NCBI GenBank assembly: GCA_963932545.1
Contig: CAWVRH010000023.1
Span: forward strand, 1 to 14,616
DNA length: 14,616 nt
Source: UBA8337 sp963932545
GTDB taxonomy: Bacteria > Pseudomonadota > Alphaproteobacteria > RS24
Reading direction: 5' to 3'
Numbering within the stretch: position 1 is the stretch's first letter; every line of letters starts with the position of its first letter. The notes beneath the pieces are model-generated. The model made no database searches. It was not told the DNA's origin and saw only the letters and a list, made by a program, of their open reading frames with translations. Shown here piece after piece: positions 1 to 6,389 of this stretch. The position numbers and the translations under genes were made by a program.

Positions 1-1
1 G

Positions 2-95
2 CAAGGCACCCTAAGCCAACAAGTTGGCAAGGGTTTATAGCCCGCCAGCGTAGGGGCCACGCCCCGAAGTCGGCCGTAGCGAAAATCCAGCAATC
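2..95 (-). repeat. Structured intergenic repeat, copy 1
   Basis: This is the first of two related copies. Its core is an inverted repeat GCCAAC-AA-GTTGGC (15-28) with an outer stem ACCC (8-11) pairing with GGGT (31-34). It is followed by TTATAGCCCGC (35-45) and, at 69-95, a 27-base block starting GTCGGCCGTAGC that recurs in copy 2 with two changes. A 23-base segment (46-68) is found only in this copy and carries its own hairpin GGGGC-CAC-GCCCC (53-65). The minus strand is assigned because, read that way, the hairpin closes with a CUUG tetraloop. The element may be cut off at the left edge. I do not recognise the family; it could be an intergenic mobile repeat or the 3' untranslated region of the dehydrogenase that reads toward it. 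Confidence 0.7.
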
Positions 96-124
96 GTTCT
101 ATCGCACTTCCCCTTTGCGAGGGT

Positions 125-195
125 CAAGGCGCACTAAAGCAGCAAGCTGCTAAATGCTTATAGCCCGCGTCGGCCGTAGCGAAAACCCAGAAATC
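125..195 (-). repeat. Structured intergenic repeat, copy 2
   Basis: This copy aligns with copy 1 at an offset of 123 bases through the hairpin half and 100 bases through the second half, because it lacks the 23-base insert. Its inverted repeat is AGCAGC-AA-GCTGCT (138-151). The stem differs from copy 1 at several positions, yet every inner pair is still complementary. The outer stem pairs GCAC (131-134) with ATGC (154-157), imperfectly on the plus strand but with a G-U wobble if the minus strand is transcribed. TTATAGCCCGC (158-168) and the GTCGGCCGTAGC block (169-195) follow. With copy 1 it fills most of the gene-free first 225 bases; I see no open frame of note there. Confidence 0.7.
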
Positions 196-225
196 ACGTA
201 ACTTGCTGTTCCCCCCAATCGACCC

Positions 226-1077
226 CTATTTCCGTACAAGCCCCATCTGCTTAGCAATCATCTTATCCGCCAGCCGCTTGGGCAGCATCGCCAGAAAACG
301 GTTCTGCCCGGACTGCACATCAATCCGATAGCGCGTTTTCGGCTTGGCGCTTGTCAAAATATTCAGCGCGCGCTGGGAAATCACATCTGGCTCACAGCCA
401 GCTCTTTCCATGCCTTCGGTGAAGCCGATAACTTTTGTGATGGCTTTGCGATATGGCGAATTATCATAGCGCGCCAACATGGGGGCTTTGTCGACTTTGC
501 CCCAAATGGCGGTTTTCACGGGGCCTGGCGCGATGATGACGACATCAATGCCAAACAGCATCAGCTCGCGACGCAAGGCTTCGGAAAAACCTTCGAGGCC
601 GAATTTACTCATATTATAGGCGCCCATGAAGGGCATGCCGGCCTCACCGGAAACGGAGCTAATGTTAATAATTTTTCCCGGCGCGCCCGTGCGCTCTGTG
701 TCGGCGCCTAGCAGTCCCATGAAGGCTTGGGTGCAATGGAAAACGCCCATGAGGTTCACGTCGAACTGATAGCGAAACTCTTCGGCGCTGAGGTTTTGAA
801 TGGCGCCGAATACCGCGATGCCCGCATTGTTAATCAGGCCAGCCAGTTTCTCGCCGTTTAATTCGGCTTCCACTTGCTTGGCGGCGGCTTGCACGTCTTT
901 TTCGCTGGTGACATCAAACACCAGCGGAGAGAAATTCTCGCCCAGCTCAGCGGAAACCGCTTTGCCATCGGCCTTGTTCCGAACCGAGCCGAAAACGCGA
1001 TAGCCATTTTCGACCAGTGTTTTGGAAATTTGACGACCAATTCCAGAGGACGCTCCGGTAACCACAACTGACAACAT
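226..1077 (-). CDS. Short-chain dehydrogenase/reductase, classical type
   Basis: A cytoplasmic NAD(P)-dependent oxidoreductase of the classical SDR family, 283 residues. Seen in the sequence: cofactor motif TGASSGIG (residues 7-14), NNAG (83-86), catalytic Ser141, and Tyr154 with Lys158 in YNMSK. Arg33 after the second strand suggests NADP(H) preference. A C-terminal extension of about 60 residues past the core makes it longer than a typical 250-residue SDR, as in many lipid- or retinol-type members. The open frame begins with GTG at 1083, but that codon is only one base from GGGAG. The ATG at 1077 lies seven bases from it and is preferred. It is divergent from the P450-sulfatase operon, so it may share regulation with it. 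The substrate is unknown. Confidence 0.9.
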   Translation of the reverse strand: MLSVVVTGASSGIGRQISKTLVENGYRVFGSVRNKADGKAVSAELGENFSPLVFDVTSEKDVQAAAKQVEAELNGEKLAGLINNAGIAVFGAIQNLSAEEFRYQFDVNLMGVFHCTQAFMGLLGADTERTGAPGKIINISSVSGEAGMPFMGAYNMSKFGLEGFSEALRRELMLFGIDVVIIAPGPVKTAIWGKVDKAPMLARYDNSPYRKAITKVIGFTEGMERAGCEPDVISQRALNILTSAKPKTRYRIDVQSGQNRFLAMLPKRLADKMIAKQMGLVRK

Positions 1078-1106
1078 TTTCACTCTCCCGATTTAGATTC
1101 GCGCCG

Positions 1107-1134
1107 AGGTTAACACGCTCGCCGCGGTATGCAA
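1107..1134 (-). promoter_or_regulatory. Possible promoter of the short-chain dehydrogenase
   Basis: On the minus strand TTGCAT (1129-1134) and TAACCT (1107-1112) are separated by 16 bases, and a start would fall about 20-25 bases before the ATG at 1077. The -10 box is a poor match to consensus, so this is a weak call made mainly from position. Confidence 0.3.
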
Positions 1135-1180
1135 CGCCTTGGCATGCGCGTATTTATTGCCACCTGTCTCCGCTTTCCCC

Positions 1181-1208
1181 TTGATGGCTTGTCCACTCTG
1201 CCTATAAT
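1181..1208 (+). promoter_or_regulatory. Sigma70-type promoter of the P450-sulfatase operon
   Basis: TTGATG (1181-1186) is followed after 16 bases by a perfect TATAAT (1203-1208). Transcription would begin near 1215 and leave a leader of about 28 bases before the ATG at 1243. The Shine-Dalgarno AAGGAG (1230-1235) lies inside that leader, seven bases from the ATG. This promoter sits inside the longer open frame that starts at 1129, which argues against that start. Confidence 0.7.
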
Positions 1209-1242
1209 CAGGCTCAAAGTTGTCGTGCCAAGGAGTTGCCAA

Positions 1243-2577
1243 ATGCAAATGTTATCGGAAACCATTCAAGCGGAAGACAATAGTTATCGCCCACCTCATA
1301 TTGCTTATGAGACGCCGAAAGGTTTCGACCTTCTGGACATGACCATGTTCCGCGATCATGGCCAGCCTTATGACTATTTTCACACGCTGCGCGACAAAGC
1401 GCCGGTCAGCTGGTGGCAGCCGCCGGCCTCAACCGATGTGGCCGGTTTCTGGGCTTTGACGCGCTATGAAGACGTTAAAAAATGTGACCTCGACGCCAAA
1501 ACATTCTCATCAGGTGCGGGCGGTATTTTAATGGGCCATAGCGCCAAAGGTGGCGGTCCGAAGCGGCTTTCGGGCGCGGCTTTAAACTCTATGATTAATT
1601 TGGACCAGCCGTGGCACATTCCGTTGCGCATGGCGCATCGCCCATTTTTCACGCCAGACTATATCGGTAAATTGCAATCGCGCGTCGAGACCGAAGTCGA
1701 CCGCTTGCTCGATAATATGGAAGTCATCGCCAAGAAAAATGATGGCAAAGTCGATATGGTCACCAATTTTTCGGAATGGTTGCCGATGTATACTTTGTGC
1801 GAAATGCTGGGCATTGATAAAAAAGATCGTCCGAGCATTGTTCGCTGGATGCATTATTTGGAAAATGCCGCCTATATTGTGGGCGACCCAGAGGCCAAAG
1901 TTTCGCCTTGGTTTATTGCTAAATTTCTTTGGAACATTCGTCAGATGTTCCGCTATGGACAAAAAGTTTTGCTCGATCGGCGCAAGAACCCGCGCGATGA
2001 TTTGCTCACTGTAATTGCTACCACAGAGGTGGATGGCGAACCGATGGATCCGTCTTATTTAGATGGCTCTTGGTTGCTGATTATTTTTGCTGGCAATGAT
2101 ACGACCCGCAATAGCTTGTCGGGCACCATGCGTTTGTTGACCCAGTTTGGGGATCAAAAACAAATGCTCATCGACGACCCGAGCCTCATTCCACAAATGG
2201 TGCCGGAGGCTTTGCGCCTCGTGTCGCCCGTCATGTATATGCGCCGCACGGCACAAGCGGACGCAGAGTTTTCGGGTCAGAAAATCACCAAAGGCGAAAA
2301 AGTCATCATGTATTATGGCGCCGCCAATCGAGACCCTGAAGTGTTTGAAAACCCAGACAAAATGGATATTCATCGCTCTAATGCCAATGAGCATTTGGCT
2401 TTTGGTACGGGCGCGCATGTGTGCCTCGGCCAGCGGATTGCCAATATGCAGCTCGAGACCGCTTATGCGCGTATTCTCGATCGTTATCCCAACATCGAGT
2501 GGACGGGCAAGCAGGCGCATGCCCCGAATAATTTCGTGAATGCTATTTCCCATCTCGAAGTGAACCTTGGAGTTTAA
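1243..2577 (+). CDS. Cytochrome P450, class I bacterial type
   Basis: A soluble heme monooxygenase of 444 residues. It would insert one oxygen atom from O2 into a hydrophobic substrate, using electrons from a ferredoxin and its reductase; neither is encoded here. Visible motifs: I-helix AGNDTT (residues 283-288), K-helix EALR (322-325), and heme loop FGTGAHVCLG (387-396) with ligand Cys394. The start at 1243 is chosen because AAGGAG lies seven bases upstream and a good promoter ends at 1208; the frame is open back to 1129 but those 38 residues look like non-coding sequence. The I-helix GNDTTRNS and the YMRRTA segment resemble CYP153 and the actinobacterial steroid and isoprenoid P450s (CYP124/125/142), but I cannot place the family. 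It is the first gene of an operon with the sulfatase seven bases downstream. The substrate is unknown. Confidence 0.93.
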   Translation: MQMLSETIQAEDNSYRPPHIAYETPKGFDLLDMTMFRDHGQPYDYFHTLRDKAPVSWWQPPASTDVAGFWALTRYEDVKKCDLDAKTFSSGAGGILMGHSAKGGGPKRLSGAALNSMINLDQPWHIPLRMAHRPFFTPDYIGKLQSRVETEVDRLLDNMEVIAKKNDGKVDMVTNFSEWLPMYTLCEMLGIDKKDRPSIVRWMHYLENAAYIVGDPEAKVSPWFIAKFLWNIRQMFRYGQKVLLDRRKNPRDDLLTVIATTEVDGEPMDPSYLDGSWLLIIFAGNDTTRNSLSGTMRLLTQFGDQKQMLIDDPSLIPQMVPEALRLVSPVMYMRRTAQADAEFSGQKITKGEKVIMYYGAANRDPEVFENPDKMDIHRSNANEHLAFGTGAHVCLGQRIANMQLETAYARILDRYPNIEWTGKQAHAPNNFVNAISHLEVNLGV

Positions 2578-2584
2578 GGGACGT

Positions 2585-4054
2585 ATGCTCGCACGCCTTA
2601 AAAAAACCGCACGCCTTATCGCCTTGCTGCTGGCTCTGCCCGTCGGCGCGGTGGTGGCTTTCGGGCTTTATGTTGTCATCAGCGTGGCCACTTATGAGCA
2701 AGTGGATGACGCCGCTCATATGGCCTCCAAACAAGCTTATTTGCAAACCCTCGCGGCAGCGGCGAAACCCAAAAAGGCTCCGGATGTCGTTATCATTTTG
2801 TTTGACGATTTGGGGCATGGCGATGTTGGGTTCATGGGCAGCCAAATGATTGCCACGCCGCATATGGATGCGCTGGCGAAAAATGCGGTGGTGTTGGAAA
2901 ATTATTATGCGCCAGCGCCCGTATGTTCGCCGTCTCGCGCGGCCATGCTGACGGGGCGTTTGCCATCGCGCAACCTGCTGACGGCAGTGCCGTTTCCTAG
3001 TGGTCATTTTGTGGATCGCATCAATCGGCTTTTTGGCAATCCAGTGCGCTTGCCACGCGAAGAAATTATTCTGGCCGACGTTTTAAAAGCCAGTGGCTAT
3101 CATACCGCCATGGTTGGCAAATGGCACATGGGGGACCATGATAAATCCATTCCAACGGAATTTGGTTTCGAGACTTTTTTCGGCACCTATCATTCCAATG
3201 ATATGAACCCGTTCCATTTGGTGGAGGGGACACCCGCCCAAGGTGAGAAAATTGCCGTGGCGGCACCCGTCGACCAAACGCAGTTGAACGCACTATATGC
3301 CGAAAAATCAGAAGGCTTCATCGCGGCTGCTCCCAAAGGCAAGCCGATGTTTTTATACCTCGCGCATAATTTTCCGCATGTGCCTTTACATGTCGCGCCG
3401 CATGAACATGGCCGCTCGGATGCCGGCCTCTATGGCGATGTGGTGCAAGGGCTAGACGACACAGTGGGCCGCGTTGTGGCCGCTCTTAAAAAACGCGGCA
3501 CTTTGGACAATACGCTGCTTATCATCACCAGCGACAATGGCCCTTGGTGGCAAGGCAAAGGCGTGGGCCGTGGCCGCAAAGGGCAAAGTTTCGAGGGCGG
3601 TGTACATGTGCCTTTCATCGCCCATTGGCCGGCCCAGCTTGCGCCGCGACGCTCCTCAGCTTTGGCGATGGGCACGGATTTATTACCAACGATTCTGGCC
3701 GAGTTGAACTTGCCAGCCCCCGATGACCGCCTGTTGGATGGGCGCAACCTTGCTTCTAGTCTGCGCGGCGGCACCTCGCCGCATGAGGTCGTTTATTATT
3801 ATGGCGCGGGCACTCTCATGGCGGTTCGCGATGCGAAATATAAATACCGCGATGCCAAACCAGTGGTCTATGCCACCGACCCTGTGTCGATTCCGATATG
3901 GCCAAAGCGAGGCCCGTGGCTGCATGATTTAACATCTGACCCTGACGAGTCGTATGATATCTCGATGCGCCATCCCGAAGTGGCCGCTCGCCTGAAAGCC
4001 GCTCTCGATGCGCGCAATCAGGAGATGGCCGACAACCCTCGCGGTTGGAAGTAG
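2585..4054 (+). CDS. Membrane-anchored type I sulfatase
   Basis: A formylglycine-dependent sulfatase of the alkaline phosphatase superfamily, 489 residues, hydrolysing a sulfate ester. Seen: metal ligands Asp74-Asp75 in FDDLG, the maturation motif CSPSR (114-118) with Cys114 as the residue converted to formylglycine, GKWH (178-181), His265 in NFPHVPLH, SDNG (316-319) and Lys332. The N-terminus has basic residues then a hydrophobic stretch (about 11-36) that fits an uncleaved anchor, placing the catalytic domain in the periplasm. The frame opens at a TTG at 2567 inside the P450 gene; the ATG at 2585 is preferred, with AAGGG (2576-2580) overlapping the P450 stop codon. It is cotranscribed with the P450. 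No sulfatase-maturating enzyme is in the window. The substrate could be an aryl, sterol or alkyl sulfate; the sequence does not decide. Confidence 0.93.
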   Translation: MLARLKKTARLIALLLALPVGAVVAFGLYVVISVATYEQVDDAAHMASKQAYLQTLAAAAKPKKAPDVVIILFDDLGHGDVGFMGSQMIATPHMDALAKNAVVLENYYAPAPVCSPSRAAMLTGRLPSRNLLTAVPFPSGHFVDRINRLFGNPVRLPREEIILADVLKASGYHTAMVGKWHMGDHDKSIPTEFGFETFFGTYHSNDMNPFHLVEGTPAQGEKIAVAAPVDQTQLNALYAEKSEGFIAAAPKGKPMFLYLAHNFPHVPLHVAPHEHGRSDAGLYGDVVQGLDDTVGRVVAALKKRGTLDNTLLIITSDNGPWWQGKGVGRGRKGQSFEGGVHVPFIAHWPAQLAPRRSSALAMGTDLLPTILAELNLPAPDDRLLDGRNLASSLRGGTSPHEVVYYYGAGTLMAVRDAKYKYRDAKPVVYATDPVSIPIWPKRGPWLHDLTSDPDESYDISMRHPEVAARLKAALDARNQEMADNPRGWK

Positions 4055-5989
4055 CTAGACCTTTTTATAGACTTGCGCGCCGCCAACCCGAAACTCGGTC
4101 GACTTGGCTTGCATGCCAGCTTCCAGCGCATCTTCGGGTTTCATGTTTAATTTGGCCGCATATTCGCGCACATCTTGGGTGATTTTCATCGAGCAGAAAT
4201 GGGGTCCACACATCGAGCAGAAATGCGCCACTTTCATCGATTGTTTCGGCAGGGTTTCATCGTGGTAGCTGCGCGCCGTGTCTGGGTCGAGCGCCAAATT
4301 AAATTGGTCATCCCAACGAAACTCGAAACGCGCTTTGGATAAAGCATTATCGCGTATCTGCGCGCCCGGATGCCCTTTGGCCAAATCGGCCGCATGCGCT
4401 GCCAGCTTATAGGTAATGATGCCGTCTTTCACATCTTGCTTATTGGGCAGACCCAAATGTTCTTTGGGCGTCACATAGCAAAGCATGGCCGTGCCATACC
4501 AACCGATTTGCGCGGCGCCAATGGCCGAGGTGATATGGTCATAGCCCGGCGCAATATCGGTGGTCAGCGGCCCCAAAGTGTAAAACGGCGCTTCGTCACA
4601 CCACTCTAGCTGCTTGTCCATATTCTCTTTGATGAGCTGCATCGGCACATGGCCGGGGCCTTCAATCATCACTTGCACATCCTGTTGCCATGCGATTTGG
4701 GTCAGCTCACCCAATGTTTTCAGCTCACCCAATTGAGCCGCGTCATTGGCATCCCAAACCGAGCCAGGGCGCAAGCCATCCCCTAGTGAGAAGGAGACAT
4801 CATAGGCGTTCATAATCTCGCAAATATCGGCGAAATGCGTATAGAGGAAGTTTTCCTTATGATGCGCCAAGCACCATTTGGCCATAATCGAGCCGCCGCG
4901 AGACACAATACCGGTCAGGCGATTGGCGGTCAGCGGCACATATTCCAACAGCACGCCCGCATGAATGGTGAAATAATCGACGCCTTGTTCCGCTTGTTCG
5001 ATGAGCGTGTCGCGGAACATTTCCCACGTTAGGTCTTCGGCTTTGCCATCGACTTTTTCGAGCGCTTGATAAATCGGCACCGTGCCAATGGGCACTGGGC
5101 TATTGCGCAAAATCCATTCGCGAGTTTCGTGGATATGTTTGCCTGTCGATAGATCCATAATCGTATCGGCGCCCCAACGAATGCCCCAAGTCATTTTATC
5201 GACTTCTTCGCCGATCGAACTCGAGACGGCGGAATTGCCGATATTGCCGTTAATTTTGACCAGAAAATTACGACCAATAATCATCGGCTCAATTTCGGGG
5301 TGGTTGATATTGGCAGGAATAATAGCGCGTCCACGGGCGATTTCTTCGCGCACAAATTCGGGCGTAATTTCAAGCGGCAGATTGGCACCAAAGCTCTCGC
5401 CTTCGTGTTGCGCGAGCATCATCTCGCTCATCCGTTTGCCGCGTTCGCCGGTGGCTTCCAAGCTCTCTAGGTAAGCGGCGCGGTTTTGGTTTTCGCGCAA
5501 GGCCACATATTCCATTTCCGGCGTAATGATGCCGGCACGTGCGTAATGCATTTGCGTCACATTTTTGCCCGCCTTGGCGCGCTTGGGCGTGCGCTGCAAG
5601 TTAAACCGCAGGGCTTGTAATTTCTCATCCGTCAAACGGGCTTGGCCATATTCTGAGGTTGGGCCATCCAGCTCTTGCGTATCGTTGCGCTCGTCAATCC
5701 AAGCTTGGCGCATGGGCGCGAGGCCATTGCGGATATCAATTTTGAGGGCGGGGTCGGAATAAGGGCCGGAGGTGTCATAGACAAAAATAGGTGGGTTTTC
5801 CTCGCTCGATTGTCCCGAAAGCGCCATATCGGTTGGCGTATCATCTTGGCTAATTTTGCGCATCGGCACGCGAATGTCGGGCCGCGAGCCGGTTACGTAA
5901 ATTTTCGCGCTATTGGGCAAAGGCACAATGGAGGCATCGTCGACGCGGGCTTGCTCGCTGGTGAAACTTGGTTTTTTAGCTGATGACAT
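4055..5989 (-). CDS. thiC: Phosphomethylpyrimidine synthase ThiC
   Basis: Converts aminoimidazole ribotide to hydroxymethylpyrimidine phosphate in thiamin biosynthesis, by radical SAM chemistry in the cytoplasm. The 644-residue product matches the usual length (about 630 in E. coli). Seen: the C-terminal iron-sulfur motif CSMCGPHFC (Cys591, Cys594, Cys599), the ThiC-typical EGPGHVPM and GDGLRPG segments, and an N-terminal ThiC-associated region before the barrel. The frame is open 50 codons further, to 6139, but that part runs through the riboswitch. The ATG at 5989 begins a normal ThiC N-terminus (MSSAKKPSF) and has AAAGAG eight bases upstream. The gene stands alone, controlled by the TPP riboswitch. 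Its stop codon directly touches that of the convergent sulfatase. Confidence 0.98.
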   Translation of the reverse strand: MSSAKKPSFTSEQARVDDASIVPLPNSAKIYVTGSRPDIRVPMRKISQDDTPTDMALSGQSSEENPPIFVYDTSGPYSDPALKIDIRNGLAPMRQAWIDERNDTQELDGPTSEYGQARLTDEKLQALRFNLQRTPKRAKAGKNVTQMHYARAGIITPEMEYVALRENQNRAAYLESLEATGERGKRMSEMMLAQHEGESFGANLPLEITPEFVREEIARGRAIIPANINHPEIEPMIIGRNFLVKINGNIGNSAVSSSIGEEVDKMTWGIRWGADTIMDLSTGKHIHETREWILRNSPVPIGTVPIYQALEKVDGKAEDLTWEMFRDTLIEQAEQGVDYFTIHAGVLLEYVPLTANRLTGIVSRGGSIMAKWCLAHHKENFLYTHFADICEIMNAYDVSFSLGDGLRPGSVWDANDAAQLGELKTLGELTQIAWQQDVQVMIEGPGHVPMQLIKENMDKQLEWCDEAPFYTLGPLTTDIAPGYDHITSAIGAAQIGWYGTAMLCYVTPKEHLGLPNKQDVKDGIITYKLAAHAADLAKGHPGAQIRDNALSKARFEFRWDDQFNLALDPDTARSYHDETLPKQSMKVAHFCSMCGPHFCSMKITQDVREYAAKLNMKPEDALEAGMQAKSTEFRVGGAQVYKKV

Positions 5990-6016
5990 ATCCAAAGCTC
6001 TTTCTAAAACAGCGCG

Positions 6017-6036
6017 GAACCCTATTCTTGGGGCTC
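6017..6036 (-). promoter_or_regulatory. Hairpin in the thiC leader, possible expression platform
   Basis: In the thiC transcript GAGCCC (6036 to 6031) can pair with GGGUUC (6022 to 6017) around an eight-base loop, with one G-U pair. It lies between the riboswitch and the Shine-Dalgarno, and no U-run follows directly, so it is not a clear terminator. A competing fold is also visible: the 3' strand of riboswitch P1 (GUGC, 6084 to 6081) could pair with GCAC at 6058 to 6055. Control by blocking translation is more likely than by termination, but this is inference. Confidence 0.3.
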
Positions 6037-6080
6037 TCACGAAGACGATGACACGTGCGAGAAAGGCGGAGATAAGTCCG

Positions 6081-6176
6081 GCACTCCCTGCAGCGGCATA
6101 ATCCGTAAACAGGTACAAAGGGTATCGTCTCACCGGCACTTACGAGTAGATTTTCGCGCGCACCGGACCCCTGTGC
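6081..6176 (-). promoter_or_regulatory. TPP riboswitch (THI element)
   Basis: Read on the minus strand this 96-base segment has the parts of a thiamin pyrophosphate aptamer in order. P1 pairs GCAC (6176-6173) with GUGC (6084-6081). P2 pairs GGGU in GGGGU (6171-6167) with ACCC (6123-6120). A long P3 arm pairs CCGGUGC (6166-6160) with GUGCCGG (6139-6133). The conserved UGAGA follows at 6132-6128. The P4/P5 half contains ACCUG, then GGAUUAUGCC, then GCAGGGA, matching the consensus pyrimidine- and diphosphate-binding side. It lies 91 bases upstream of the thiC start codon, where binding of TPP would lower thiC expression. The P3 loop is about 20 bases and could hold a further small stem. Confidence 0.92.
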
Positions 6177-6256
6177 ATTTTTTCGACTTTAGGTTTCGCT
6201 ATCGCCGAGCGCAAGCGCAATCGTAGGGCTCAATTGTGGGTGCAATCTTGAGGGCA

Positions 6257-6287
6257 ACCAAAAGGCACAAAAAAACTACCTTTTGGT
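6257..6287. promoter_or_regulatory. Nine-base dyad upstream of the CYP153 promoter
   Basis: ACCAAAAGG (6257-6265) and CCTTTTGGT (6279-6287) form a perfect inverted repeat with a 13-base A-rich spacer. It ends 10 bases before the -35 box of the CYP153 promoter, the usual place for an activator site. On the minus strand the spacer has seven T residues, but they lie in the loop, so a terminator reading is unlikely. It could also influence the thiC promoter, which I could not locate. Confidence 0.45.
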
Positions 6288-6297
6288 CGAAAAAAGC

Positions 6298-6327
6298 TTG
6301 CAGCGGGCATGAGCTTCTGACTACAAT
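6298..6327 (+). promoter_or_regulatory. Promoter of the CYP153 operon
   Basis: TTGCAG (6298-6303) and TACAAT (6322-6327) are separated by 18 bases. The start would fall near 6334, inside the palindrome that follows, leaving a leader of about 55 bases before the ATG at 6390. The -35 is imperfect and the spacing one base long, which would suit a regulated promoter. Confidence 0.5.
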
Positions 6328-6329
6328 TT

Positions 6330-6345
6330 ATGACGCAGGCGTCAT
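6330..6345. promoter_or_regulatory. Palindromic operator over the CYP153 start site
   Basis: ATGACGC-AG-GCGTCAT is a perfect seven-base inverted repeat with a two-base spacer. It lies three bases after the -10 box and over the predicted transcription start, where a bound dimeric repressor would block RNA polymerase. Size and symmetry fit a TetR- or GntR-type regulator, but no regulator gene is in the window. An open frame happens to start with the ATG in this palindrome; it lacks a Shine-Dalgarno and is not the start used here. Confidence 0.5.
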
Positions 6346-6389
6346 TTTTCGAAGAACGCCGCATTAGAATTGATTTTGGGAGAAAACCG

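Noticed and set aside
1129..1242. 38-codon N-terminal extension of the first P450
   Set aside because: It has no ribosome binding site, the promoter at 1181-1208 lies inside it, and AAGGAG precedes the ATG at 1243.
2059..2553. 164-residue minus-strand frame inside the first P450
   Set aside because: It is antisense to the heme loop and I-helix coding region and has no recognisable motif; a shadow of the P450 gene.
5082..5474. 130-residue plus-strand frame inside thiC
   Set aside because: It is antisense to conserved ThiC sequence, with no ribosome binding site or family resemblance.
5990..6139. 50-codon N-terminal extension of ThiC
   Set aside because: The segment is the riboswitch 3' half and leader; the known ThiC N-terminus fits the ATG at 5989.
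6257..6295. Possible sigma54 promoter or rho-independent terminator
   Set aside because: GGCAC is present but no matching GC at the -12 position; the T-run on the minus strand is in the loop and not after the stem.
6330..6389. 20-codon N-terminal extension of CYP153
   Set aside because: Its ATG is part of the palindrome at the predicted transcription start and has no Shine-Dalgarno; GGGAG precedes the ATG at 6390.
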